NCBI RefSeq assembly: GCF_013373865.1
Contig: NC_050476.1
Location: 8,096,501 to 8,160,500 of the forward strand
Direction: 5' to 3'
Source of the DNA: Monomorium pharaonis
Taxonomy: Eukaryota; Arthropoda; Insecta; Hymenoptera; Formicidae
Length of the DNA: 64,000 nt
Shown piece by piece: positions 34,993 to 47,313 of this stretch. The number at the start of each line of letters is the position of its first letter. The first letter of the stretch is position 1. The notes under the pieces were generated by a model, which ran no database searches, was not told the DNA's origin, and saw nothing but the letters and a program-made list of their open reading frames with translations. Position numbers and translations under genes: made by a program.

Positions 34993-35554
34993 CAATACTA
35001 TCCAAACGAAAATTGATTATTGTTAATCTTTATGTGCAAACCTGGAATATACGACACTAGAGCGAAAGTTTAGGTTCAATTTTGAATAAGTTATCAAATG
35101 AAAATCGAACTTGTGCCATCTGTTAAATTAAAATTCTTCTGTGAAAACTATTGTTATCCTTTGGAAGGTTCAAAACATACTTAGAAATTGTTTCAACTTC
35201 TAATACGTCATAGTTTACGTATGGCAACAGCAAAAACACTTTGGCGGTATCTCATACCTCATAGTACATTAACTTAATTTTATGAAGTGTTGCACACGAG
35301 GGTTAACATTTTTTAAATATTGCAAAAAGTTATTTTATTATAGTATTTTATTTTTTTAATATATTACTGATAATATATATTTATAATATATATTATATAT
35401 ATATTTGAACATATGTGTGATAGATGTTAACGATAATTATTTTTTGTTTGGCTCGTATTGACAATAGTCAAATACACAAAATAAGATACAAATAAAATAT
35501 TTAAATAAAATATAAATATAATAATTTTATTTTTATAAAATAAAAAGATTTTTA

Positions 35555-35556
<2 letters not shown>

Positions 35557-35595
<39 letters not shown>

Positions 35596-35601
35596 GCGTG
35601 C
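35557..35601. repeat. (GT)n microsatellite
   Basis: About 20 GT dinucleotides, with GC interruptions at the right end. Confidence 0.92.
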
Positions 35602-36846
35602 AACATAATTAAATTTATTATTATTAAAATTAAAAATTTTGATTTTGTAACGGTTTTGAAACATTCATGTCATATTGATATAAGTGTGCTGGTATGTTGC
35701 GAATTTATATCTTTGCAATGTTTTTGTAGCGTTGCATTGCAACTTGTAACATTGCAACATTAATGCAATATAGCTACCATGATTTGTGTTGTATAATTAT
35801 TATTATCTAAAAAACGTTTTAAACAAAATCAAGTAGAAATAGACTAGAAAATTAATTTTGAATTTTCACAAAATACCGATTTTGTATTAAAAAATGGATT
35901 TTATATTTCAGTTATACTTGGCCTTAGTACTAGATTAGCTTTAAAATAACAATATTAGAAGAGAAGAATAATATGACCACCCATTTACATTTTATACAAT
36001 AACTTTGTTAATAATTAATATTTTAAATTAAAACGATTATATTTATCAAAGTGTTGTTCATTAGAGTTTAGATTTAAAGTTATGAAATATTTGCTTACTA
36101 TATTCAAAGTTATGCAATGTTACATATTATTTGTAAAAAATGTAGTGGTCGAAGAGAAACAAGGATGGTAATATGGCCACTACAAATATAAATAAAAAAA
36201 CTGGTTTTATTAAAAAAAATATAGCCATTAAGAAAATTAACATTTTCTTGAAAAAAATTGGTTTTTATATTGCTAAGCGTATACTGTCGACAAAAGAAAT
36301 AACAATAAAAAATTTTAAAAATATATAGATATAGTTTTAAATGGAAGTTTTAATGTTTTTTATAATAGTGCAATTAGATTTTTTGAAAGTGTCATATTTT
36401 TTTAAATTTTCCATCAATTAAAAAAAATTTAAAATATATTTTATAGCAAAACATATTTAACGATAAATTCAAACATACATGATAAAGTTATATTCTGAAA
36501 TAGCATTTTTCAATAATAAGCTAGAAATATCTTTATATTGCTATTCGCGCGCTTTATTCGTATCCACTTTATGTAGTTACATATGTAAATATATATTAAT
36601 TTATAAGAAATATGTATGCAATTATATACATACAAAAAATAAAGAAGAATTAAAAATATTAAAATAATTAAAGGAGGGTGAATTGTGTGTTTTTTTCATC
36701 TCCCCATTCATTTCTGGGTTTGCAGATAGAAAGAACTTAATTTATTTTGTTAATTAAAAATAACCCTTTAGTTAGTTCTTCAAGCGTTTGACTTGAGTTT
36801 TTATCTAATAAACCTCTGATTTAGCATTTTCAAATTTTTTCAAACT

Positions 36847-37095
36847 TTGCCTTTCAAATCGAAATTTCGGCTACGCCGAAACCGCCGATTCCAGTACTCG
36901 CATGTTGTAACGGTTTTAACGGAGAAAACTCAGAATAAGTTTCTGAGGTGCATTGGTGGACTCCAGCAGTCGTTTTCTTCGAATCGAAGCAATCAAGTAG
37001 TAAAGTCGAAAATGTTTCTTTACCACGCTCTATTTTCATTCACACAAAAAGTATATATTTGCGAATGCATATGTCATGTATCAAATTATTTGTAG
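36847..37095. other. Coding-like island of unknown nature
   Basis: A patch with balanced base composition inside AT-rich DNA is open for 82 codons on the plus strand (36847-37095) and 61 codons on the minus strand (36854-37039). The minus reading contains FSPLKPLQHASTGIGGFGVA and the plus reading FRLRRNRRFQYSHVVTVLTE. I recognise no family in either. It could be an orphan exon, a transposon remnant or a conserved regulatory element. Confidence 0.25.
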
Positions 37096-37988
37096 AAATG
37101 TCCAAACATTAAAAAGGTGTACCAACTTTCAAAATATCTCTAGTAGATTTGTACTAATAATCATCTATATTAAGCACTTAAACCTAACTAGAACACCTAT
37201 ACAAAATCATTGCAAGCAAATAAAAAATTATTTATTTTTAATTTACATTATCTTTTTTAAATTGGAATTTTGATTGGAATGAGACTGAAGGTATATCTAA
37301 AAAAAATTTTTTCTTTTATTTGAATATCTTTATTTTGTTCTTTGTTTTGATAATTAAATTTTTCATTAAATTTACAAATATTACATTAATGTTATTAAGA
37401 ATATTATACGTTTTTTGCTTTGTTAATAAGTTGCACATTTAAAATAAATGGTATAATGAAAGATTTATTATTATTAGCATTAGACTTGAGATGGGATCTA
37501 TTTTTCTTCTTTTTGATACTATTTCTAAGCTACTTGAAGAATCTTGGTCTACAAACTTTCTAAGAGAAAATTATAAAATATGATAATATAAAAAATTTTT
37601 GAACAAAAACTGTAGAATTTTAAACATTAAAATTAAAAAAATAAAATTATATTGATTTCTAAGAAGCATAAAAAATTTTTTCAATGTTTATTTAATCGAT
37701 TATATATCTTGGATATTATCTTTTTTAAATATTTCTCATTACTTTCAAAAAGTTGTGAAATATTATTTTTTGTAACATTATTTTCTGGAAACAAACCAGA
37801 AACAATAAAGTAATGCCTATGTTTGACATCTTTAATTCATATTAAATAACATTGCTTGAATGATATTATTAAATATCATTTCAATTTTGAATGTGGATAT
37901 TATATGGATATTAAATGGACGATGAGATCAAGAACATATTATACATACAAAGTTTAGTACATTTAATTTCACCGGAAATATATATTAT
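37096..37988. other. Spacer without recognised features
   Basis: AT-rich DNA with long runs of A and T between the coding-like island and the F-box gene 3' end. No gene, RNA or repeat was recognised. Confidence 0.6.
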
Positions 37989-37994
37989 TTTATT
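37989..37994 (-). terminator. Poly(A) signal of the F-box gene
   Basis: AATAAA on the minus strand, 13 bp after the stop codon. Confidence 0.45.
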
Positions 37995-38006
37995 ATTCTG
38001 CATTAT

Positions 38007-38399
38007 TCAAAAGCGCAAATTTTTTGTGCATGCTTTTGATAATTTGCATCTGTTAAGGTTGTTAAAGATGCGGAAGGATCGGCGGGACCGGCATGGATCT
38101 TTCAGGACAAGGTTCCCATTTCGTTCGTTCATCTTAAATAAAATTCTGCTTGCATTGTATTTCTCAGGCGGACATCGTGTTATGTTCAAATTCTTTTTTC
38201 TGGATTGTCTGCGTCTCTCTTCGTATAACGATAGTATTCTCCATGTTTGAGAAACCCGAGAAACTGATCGGAAGGATCGATTGTCCAACATTCTAAATAT
38301 TATATTAGAAATTTCTCTGGGCAGCATCTCGATTATGTCCAATTTTCTTTCTACAAAAGTAGTAAAGTATGTAATCATTCTTTTAAACGCTTCCATCAT
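38007..38399 (-). CDS. Short F-box protein, 130 aa
   Basis: A single open exon. Residues about 20-58 read DIIEMLPREISNIIFRMLDN, then RSFRSVSRVSQTWRIL. This fits the F-box pattern (LP.E....IF..L......SVSRV...WR), the Skp1-binding motif of SCF ubiquitin ligase receptors. The remaining 70 residues are rich in Arg, Lys and Asn with no visible substrate-binding repeat. The start is the first of two adjacent ATG codons, close to the F-box. The frame is uninterrupted and denser in GC than its flanks. It may be a complete small gene or the F-box exon of a larger one whose other exons I cannot see. The related Emi/Rca1-type small F-box inhibitors are a possibility only. Confidence 0.62.
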   Translation of the reverse strand: MMEAFKRMITYFTTFVERKLDIIEMLPREISNIIFRMLDNRSFRSVSRVSQTWRILSLYEERRRQSRKKNLNITRCPPEKYNASRILFKMNERNGNLVLKDPCRSRRSFRIFNNLNRCKLSKACTKNLRF

Positions 38400-40225
38400 T
38401 TACTTTACAATGTGCTTCGTGAGACTGCTTAAAACCAATTGACGCTCTCGGTCTTCTGACGTGTATTTATTGGCTATCCCCACCACCTATCCGAGTTTGA
38501 GCGCCCTCTATCCAGCTTACATTAGTAAACTGCGCGAGTGGTGGGGGGAATCTGCTGTCTCCCTCTCTAGTGATAACACGAAACGGAAAGAGACAGCTGA
38601 ACTCTCACCACTCACGTAGCCTGCTGGCGTGAGCATCTGAACCGGCATCACTACTTCTACCGTTTTCTCATTCAATAGCATTACACGCTCAAAGCTACAC
38701 ATTTTTCTACATTTTCTCGCAAGTTCTGTATCTCCTTAAACTGCGTTTGTGACGGAACATAAGATTGTTTCCTATCATGGCTTTCACTGTAGACATAATA
38801 TGATTTATTAGTTTTAAAAGATTGAGAAAATGACAATTAACTATTATTTATTATAAATTTATGTTAAAAAATTTTATTTTATAAAATATTTTGTATTTAA
38901 TAAAACTCTATGCAAACGTTTCAAATTTTATAAAACAAATGTTTTTTAGAGAGAGATATATAGATATAGAATATTAAAAATAATTTAATTTTTTATTTAT
39001 TGTTATAGAAAATAAGAAAATTTTACAGATTAGATTTTTTATTATAAATTGTATAAGCAAATATTTAATTTGTATCATAATTTAGGATAGTAGGATTTTT
39101 AGATTTATATGTAACCTCTTTCTTTTGTCGCGATAATAATTTATATACACGTTGAATTTATTATAACACCTTGAATTGTTGGTTAGCAATAAACCGACAA
39201 TTGATTTATTAAGGAATTTTTCAATATGAAGATGATCAAAAGAGACCGTATTACCAGCACTTAGGTAAGTATATTAACAAAATTCTATGTCAGTGTTGAA
39301 CTTTGTATAACTTGAAATATATACAGCCAAATAAAAAGTTAAATAACAAAAAATTACTAAAATGTACATACACTTGTGTGATAATACGTTTAAATTTAAA
39401 AAGAATGAGGAAGTATGTGTAATTAAATGTTAAAAGGTACCTTAAAAAAGTTGAAATGCTCGAAATTAAAAATGTCTTATAATCAATGTTGACTATTGTG
39501 TATTTTCATATGAACGTCACTTTATAAACGACAGACTGCTAAATAAATAATTCCATAAGTAATTATTATACTTAATTTATTATCTAATAACGTAGATTGT
39601 AGATAATACGAGTAATCATATTGTTTACAGTGGCTGTAATACTATCTTCTTTTTTATACTATATTCTAATATGTGGATTTGTATTGAATAACAGTACTGG
39701 TCTAGTCATACTCCCAATAAATTTTCGGTATCGTGTACTGAAGTTGATAATTGAAATATCCTAAGCACCAGTATCGAAACTCTATGTTACTGATACATTT
39801 TTAGGACCATGTCTAGACTGAAATTGAATTGGAAATTGTTTTCTAGTGCTAAGTAGTACGGAATTTTACTGTCAGAAAAACGCGCGGTTAAGTTCTCTCT
39901 TACAAAAAAAATATCATGCAAGCATTATAAATAATGCAACCATGTAAGTCGGCATATTTTCCCTTGAGTTAGAGCAAGTTCCTAGAAAACTCTTTATACT
40001 AATCCCGTATCATAATAGTAGATACTGCACTTTAAGTAATGCCTAACGGCTATCAAGTAGCTACCCAGTATTTTACCAGTTTTATATTTACCAGTATTGA
40101 TATCTGATATCACGTCAGTAAAAGTTCTAAAAAATTTAATTGTCTCTATTTTTTACCTTTTTATTTTTAAAATTATTATAAATAATTAAAGTAATTACTT
40201 TAATAATTTATTATTTATATTACTA

Positions 40226-40247
40226 ATATATATATATATATATATAT
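40226..40247. repeat. (TA)n microsatellite
   Basis: Simple TA repeat in intergenic DNA. Confidence 0.85.
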
Positions 40248-40453
40248 TTTTTTTGCGTTTTATTCAAATTTAACATAACGTTAACATAGAAATCAGTTGC
40301 AGCTGTTAAAAATCTGTGGTGGTCACATCGACAGTAAAACATACAGTGAGAAAGAACATAGAGAACCAAATGGAGACTTTGTACAAACATTTGACTCGTT
40401 TTATTTAGTGTGACGACTTCGTATGATTTGCAGAACAAAATAATAATTTTAAT

Positions 40454-40490
40454 TGTGTGTGTGTGTGTGTATGTGCGCGCGCGCGCACGT
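40454..40490. repeat. (GT)n(GC)n alternating purine-pyrimidine tract
   Basis: GT dinucleotides run into a pure GC dinucleotide stretch and end in CACGTG. Such alternating tracts are prone to Z-DNA formation. Confidence 0.85.
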
Positions 40491-42579
40491 GACCATTATA
40501 GAGATTATTATATGGAATAATTGGCTATATATTCTTTTGTGTAAAATAAGGTTTATTATCGTTTCCAGAAGATGAAAATAAGACAAGGAGAAAAGGTTGC
40601 ATCAAACAACAGTGCGGATATTTTAGAGAGGAACAATAGAAGAGAAACAGTAACTGTTTGCGTCGCGTTTTTGTATTTGCGGTCATGATTGCGTTCGATA
40701 TTTATTCAGTAGCGTTGAAGAAATTAATAATTCCGTTATTATAAGTCGTTTATGTCTTTCAGTTTCTTGCATTTTTTAATGTAATTATTGCCTTATCTAT
40801 ATTTCCTACGTTTTGGAAAGTTGTTTTAACTCTTTTGCGTGGTGGAACATATATGTCTTAATCCTTCAAAAATTTATACAAAAATAAAGACTTTTTTCTG
40901 AACTTATTTTAAAGATAAAGAGTAGAACATTTTTTTTAGAAGATCAACACCTTGTGGCTTTCATCTCTTGTTCTATATATTTCATCAAATACTCATAAAA
41001 TAGAGTAAATGTTGAGAAATGCATGTATCTTTTATAAAAGTTAAAGGAGCGAGCTTTCTAAGCTCATTTTTAAGGTCAAATTAAGAACTATATGAAACAA
41101 GTTATTATTTAATTTTAAAATGGCAGATTTTTATATGTGACATTAAAATGTTAAATTTTGCTGTACTTACGTGTAAGTTAATATATTTATATAAGTTTTT
41201 GGAATCACTGACGAGATGACAAATCTGTAATAAAAATTTCATAAATAAAAATGGCCAATTTTATATAACGGATTAAAATATTAAACTTTGTTGGATTTAT
41301 ATAAAACTTATTTTAATTCACTATTTTAAATTTTGAAATTTTAGTGAGAGATTTATAATCAATAATCTTACTTTTTAATGTAAATATTAGATGTTCATTG
41401 TTCCTGGAAAAAAGTCAGGTATATGAAAGAAAAAGTTAAGAAAGAAAAAAGTTAAACTGAATGACAATCACTTTAGCAAAGCAAAAGTAAATTTACATAT
41501 TCTTATGGATTATATAGTTTTTTAACTAAAAAATTTTTGAAAATACAAGATCCATTAATCTATTAATTATATATAATAAAGAAGTCAGTAAATTACTAGT
41601 TCAAAATGTATTTATCAGTCGCAATTGAAATATGTGATTATAATGTATTTACATATGGTAAAGTATAAATATTTTTATAGATTTTAAGAGAATAATTTTT
41701 TAAATTAATTTATATAGGAATTACATGTAATGATATACATAAAACGACTTAATCAACATTTTTGTAATTTATTGTATTTTTAGTAAAAATTTTATGAACT
41801 TGAAAAGATCAACGGAATAGCAATTTTTTTGTAAAAAAAAAACTCGCTTATCCTTGGGTTTATCTCTGATTAAAAAAAAATTTTATTAAGATTAAATTGA
41901 GATAATTTTCGAAATTTTTGAAAAAAAATCTTTTCTTTACCTTTGAATTTTATTATGAGGAGTTACTCTTTAAATTTTTTTAAATACTCAAAGGTTACTA
42001 GATAAATCAAAATCAGGTAAATATTATTGCGCCAAGAAGTTATTCATAATTAAAAGCGTTAATAAATTATAAATAAATATTATGCTAATGTTTTACGAAT
42101 TAAAGACAAGTTAATAAATTGGCAGAATTATATCGATAATTTGCAGTTGAAAATGCGTTAATAAGTCAAATAGATTAATTAAAATTGTGCTAATGATTAA
42201 GCTAAAAGTACTTTAATAAGTTAAGACTTGAAATGTTAATGACCGAAAACAAGAGCAAGATATACAGTTTGCTCGCAATTTTGTTCTTGCTCACACCGCG
42301 AAAAATGAGCGCGGCAGGTGAAAGTGGCGACGACAAAGTAAGAAGACCCGTCTTTTTTCATTCTTACGCGTCGTCATCCTTCGTCCGGAAGAGGAAAATC
42401 CTTTCACACGGCGACCAACAGGAAAAACGCGATCGACTGATTGGCGGCGATGAGGAAAAACGAGCGATGAGAGGAAGTACTAGCGCAATAAATCGGAGCC
42501 TCGATTGTAGGCGCATCTCAGTGCGTCAGCCTGTTCTTCATATTTCACACGTACTTCTCCGCGGAACGACAGAGTCGAA

Positions 42580-45500
42580 ATGACGTCACGCGTCGGCGAA
42601 TTGAGAATATTATGGCTATTGCTCACCCTGACGGTCCTTCTCGAGGGCTTGCCGGCGATCAGAAAGGTCAGCAAGACTCCAGCCGGCTTCCGATATTCCC
42701 AGGATCAAGATGCGGAGGCTACGGGTCATGGAGGTACATATGTTTTTGAGAATATGCAACAAAAATAATAAATAAATAAAATAAAATGAGATTATTTACT
42801 ATAAAAAGATATTAAGCAAAGATTACTAAATTTTAGTTGAGAAAATTATACGCATATTATTTTTCGAAGGACATGTTTATCGATATTTTTGTACCACATA
42901 CTCTTTCATGCGACGATAAATAACCATTTTTGACATTGACGAGCGGAAATTCAATCATGAGATAGAAGCTTTTACGATTGTGCGGATTATGCGGATTTGC
43001 CGCCGATCGTGTTAATTTGTACGTGTCAGAGAATTAGGAGCGTATTCGAATCCTGTACTGTTTCAAACACGTCGCGTTTGCTGCATTTAACCATTGATTC
43101 ATGTCTACTTTTATATTTTGCATATGTGGAATTGTATATGTAAAAAATAATGTACTGAAAGCATTAATTCACATTAATATTTTTTATTAAAAATAATCTT
43201 ATTAGTTTTATCTATTAATTTCTTTCCAAATGCTAATTTAAGTTTAGTACAGTTTTTTGTCTTAAAATTTTGTGTAGCTTAAAATATCACTTAAATCAAA
43301 AATATCACAAAAAATGTTTTAGAAAAAGTATTAGTTTAATGTTATTCTAACACTTTTTACAATTTATGTAGAAAAAAACTAAAATTTTAACTTTTGTGAA
43401 AGAATTTTTACTTAGAATATTAATAAAAAAGAATATAAGTAAATATAAGAAAAATATAATCACTATTCTAGGATTAATAAAACAAATAATATTTTAATAG
43501 AGCAAAAGCATTACGCATTTTTTTCATTAATGTTATTAAACTAACATTATTACTAATTATATTATTATTAATTAGTTATGCTGTTAATGTATCATTTTTT
43601 TCAGTGTAAAGAAAGGTCACCAATATTGATATACTTTTATTTTTGGATTTTATTTTCAAAATAAAAGCTAAAAATAAAATTTTAAAAACGCAAATACAAA
43701 CTCAAGCAGCGCATATCTAAAATTGAGATATAAAAACATCTTAAAAACTTATATATATACATATATATGTACACAAAATATTCTAAGTATAAGCGAATGG
43801 CCTTGAGTAGTGCGCGCGAAGTGAAAAGGATTGAATGAAAGACCTCGTTTCACGAAGTAAATGATCTCTTCTGCGTGCGAATTGTGAGGCTCGTTGAATG
43901 AAAGGGAGTGAGAAAGAGAGTGGCCTCTTAATGACGATAAAAAGCTTCGGTAGCTTTTAATTACATTTTATTCAAACAGGCGGTGACAAACATCGCGAGG
44001 AGGGTGCTGGCTCAAAGCACGACGAGGATCACCACGACACGCACGGCCACAAGGGTGATAAGGTACATAATAACATTTTGTCCTGTGCTATCGACATCCA
44101 GGCCGTTGCCATCTATACCGTCGTCGACGACTTCTTCCCTCTTTTATCGTTTGTAATATAAGCGCCCGGTGTGCTCTTGTTTCCCTTGCGCGCTACCATG
44201 AGAATATATATTATATGTAGTTTTTCCTTTTTTGCAAGAATATGGCACTCGAGGAACAAGACAGGTCTCGAACCGAAGAAGCATTCGGGAGGCGCGTAAC
44301 TGTAAAATATTTTACGTATTGTATTGAATGTCTTCCGACATTGCTTTGTATTTTTGTAAATTTTATTCTATTAGAAATCGACAATAGAAAAAATGTCATT
44401 GTTTAAATATTGGAATTAGTATTATAATAATATCGTGAATCGTTGAAGTAAATGTTTTTAAGTAATGGCAACTACGAACTTCTTTTACCAATTTGGTAAA
44501 AGGTTACTTTGTGCATCACTCCTACATTTAATTATTTCCATTTTTTGGCATAAAAAAATTTTTTTTTTCGCGGGACACTAGGAAACTTTTTACAGCACAT
44601 TAGTATGCCGCAACACATTGAGGGAAAAATTTGTATAATTAATAATAAATGTAAAAAGAAACGTGAAAAATTATGAAGTGAAATAAAGCAATACAGGTAT
44701 AAAAACGAATTATAGTCAATTGCATAAAATTTCGTGATATAATTTATCATTATATCGCGAAATTTATATCTTTATAACTCTTTAATAACGTTTACTTTGA
44801 TTGAAAAAAGGGTTACAAGGCTTTCCATGAGTCCGAGAAAAGCGACAAAGGGCATCACGACAAAGAGAAGCACAAGCTTGAGTACAATACGGAAGGAGGT
44901 GAGGAGAAAAAGGATCACGATGAAGCTGGACATTATGGTGAGGAGCACCACGGTGAGGAGGGAGAGAAAAACGCGAAGTTTGGCGAAGAAGGCAAGCATG
45001 AAAAAGGATACAGTACAAAGGGACAACATAGCGTCTTTAAGAAGGTACGAATCATGTAATGCGCACTATTTTATTGCTCAATACGATTACGTTTCGTATG
45101 TTTTAAATAAATTATTTCGTTATAATACTCATTGTTTAAGAAAATAAGAATATGTGTGTCACATTTTGAAGTATTATCAAAAAATTTTTAATTTTCATAA
45201 ATTATTATTATATTTAAATAAATGTAAGATTTTGGGATAATTTTTAAATTAATTTTAAAGTTATTCTTTTGTAAAATCTTGTTTGTAATGCTTACTTAAA
45301 AATTTGCTGAGAAAATAGCATTATAAATTAAATTTCTTATATATGTTATATTACAAATTATATTTCTTATATGTATATTAGTAAAATTTTAATAAATATT
45401 TATGCAAAAGTTTACTCACACATTTATTTATTTAAAAGTTGTTTTCGTAAAATAAAGTTATTTTAGTTGGTAAGCTATTATAAGTCAATTTTTTGTTTCT

Positions 45501-47062
45501 TTGCAACTAGTTTTAGGGCCAAAATTTAGTTATTGACCAAAATTTTTTATTGACCAAAGAAGCTTGTAATTTTTTCATTTTGGTAACTTTTAATGTGATT
45601 ATGCATTTAAAGTCAAAACGTCCTTAGTTTTAAAAATATGTTGATTACAGTTTCTTCTGAATGCTGAAAACAGCAATAGTATACTTATATGGATTAAAGC
45701 TTTTCAAGATTACAAGATTAAGCACAGCAGGCTTCTGTTATTCGATGTAACTAGGCTTCTATTTAAAGCTTTCTTGTTTGCATTTAACACTCTAATACGG
45801 AAAAAAAAACAGTTACCGTATCTAAAAACTGTGGGTGATAACTAAACTTTAGTCGTAAAATATGGAGTGCTATTATTTTAGCTGTGATATCTATCGTGAT
45901 TTAGTTGAAGGAGTTTAGTTACCTGACAACGTTGCAGTATATATTTATATAACGAATGATAAGAAGACCTTAACATATCAAATAGTCCCAATAACTAAAG
46001 GTATTCTATTATAGATGTTTTTATGTTGCTGTATGATATAAACCTGATACATATACTCATTTTGTTACTTTATTTACGTATTAGATGCAACAACAAAGTT
46101 GTTGTACTTATGAATTTTACTGTACTTATGAATTTATATTTATAATAGTAAACACAACTTTAATAAACCATGATTAACTGGAGTGGTAAAATGTTTTTTC
46201 ATAAATATTTAAATTTGTACGTAGTAACAGGTCGCGTTAATATGACATTTTTTTATTGTAACAATTTTTGATGGTAACACAGTTATTTTTTATTCTTTAG
46301 AAAGGTTTTATTAGAATTTTATAAGATAGATTAATCTATAGAATAAAAAATATAAAACAAGTATTTTAACTTTTATTCAAATTTATTATTAACATCTTTT
46401 ATCTTTTACTTTTTTTCTATTAAAAAAATACAATGTAGAAAACAAAAAACTTTAAAAAACTTCAGAAAATTTTAGAAAATAAATCTTATTGCCAGACAAA
46501 GTCATTAAATGTTAGAAGAAAAAGTTTTTAAATATAAAGTAGTATAAAAATAAAATATATTTTGAATTAAATACATTTGAACAGAATGATAGAATAAATA
46601 TAATCAAATTTTTAAAATTTGTTATATATTTAAATTAAAATATAATTGTTTTCAGGATGAATATGAGAAGAAGCACGACTTTTATGACGAATACCATGAG
46701 GATGGAGGAAGCGAAAAGCACGGTGGATGGCACGAAGAACACGAGGGCAAGAAGGGTGGCCACGAAAAGAAAGGTCACTTGCATTCGGGACACCACGAGG
46801 TTGTTATTTATTAAACTTATTATAATTACTTTTATCAATTGCAATCACATGCGTTAATTTGACCGTGATTAAAATCGCGATTTGACTTTTATTACAGGGT
46901 CATCACGGTGCGGAAAAGAAACGCGAAGGGGGCCATCATCATCACGAGAAGAAAGGTCACAAATCGGCAGAGGGACACGACAGTCATCACGAACACGATG
47001 AAAAACACGGCCATAAAGGCGGACATGCATCAGGGCACAAATGGTCGAAATCGAATCATTGA
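42580..47062 (+). CDS. Secreted histidine-rich protein A, 5 exons, 259 aa
   Basis: Exons: 42580-42733, 43980-44062, 44811-45044, 46656-46799, 46898-47062; phases match at GT-AG borders. Residues 1-25 are a signal peptide (LRILWLLLTLTVLLEGLPA), so the product is secreted. The mature protein is almost wholly His, Lys, Glu, Asp and Gly. Exon 3 reads GYKAFHESEKSDKGHHDKE and exon 4 DEYEKKHDFYDEYHEDGGSE, a pattern shared with the larger neighbour. Insect genes of this kind are usually named histidine-rich glycoprotein-like or carry an insect domain of unknown function; I recall DUF4779 but could not check. Function is not known; repeated His-Glu/His-Lys clusters could bind metal ions, by inference. 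ATG is chosen because it begins the signal peptide. Introns 1 and 3 (1.2 and 1.6 kb) are featureless AT-rich DNA. Confidence 0.87.
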
Positions 47063-47307
47063 CGAGACACGAAGAAACTTATTTGTACATAATCGTCGGA
47101 TGTATTTTACTTACATCCATGTTGTCGAGAATTTTACCAATAGAGAAAGGTGGTATGATATAGAGCGGCGTACATCATGCGCATTGAGTTCATTAAGAAG
47201 ATTTGTGATTACAATAATAATTTTATTCTTGTCGTCGAATAACGTGGCATACAAACTTGCCGCTAGATTTTCATATTTATGTAGTGCATAAGTTTCATTT
47301 GATGTAT

Positions 47308-47313
47308 AATAAA
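47308..47313 (+). terminator. Poly(A) signal of His-rich gene A
   Basis: AATAAA about 245 bp after the stop codon, preceded by unique 3' UTR-like sequence. Confidence 0.5.

Larger units (their letters stand above)
33529..36846. other. 5' flank of trp: AT-rich intergenic DNA
   Basis: The trp leader and promoter should lie in the first part, but I could not place a start site or a photoreceptor core motif with confidence. A block dense in CCAATATTG-type motifs lies at about 33690-33895, including the hairpin TCCCAATATA/TATTGGGA at 33718-33743. It resembles degraded MITE sequence. A possible mitochondrial fragment and a GT microsatellite are listed separately. Nothing else was recognised. Confidence 0.5.
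38400..42579. other. Intergenic region between F-box gene and first His-rich gene
   Basis: The first 350 bp (38400-38750) are richer in GC and may hold the F-box gene promoter. From 38760 to 42230 the DNA is AT-rich with only microsatellites recognised (40226-40247 and 40454-40490). A GC-richer stretch (42230-42579) precedes the His-rich gene and is probably its leader and promoter. Confidence 0.5.

Noticed and set aside
42233..42583. 116-codon frame upstream of His-rich gene A, its stop overlapping the ATG
   Set aside because: It starts in AT-rich DNA and shows no family motif; it more likely covers the leader of gene A. An upstream ORF role cannot be excluded.
44772..45147. Arg/Lys-rich and Leu/Val-rich frames over gene A exon 3
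   Set aside because: Out-of-frame or antisense shadows of the His/Glu/Lys codons in the true exon.
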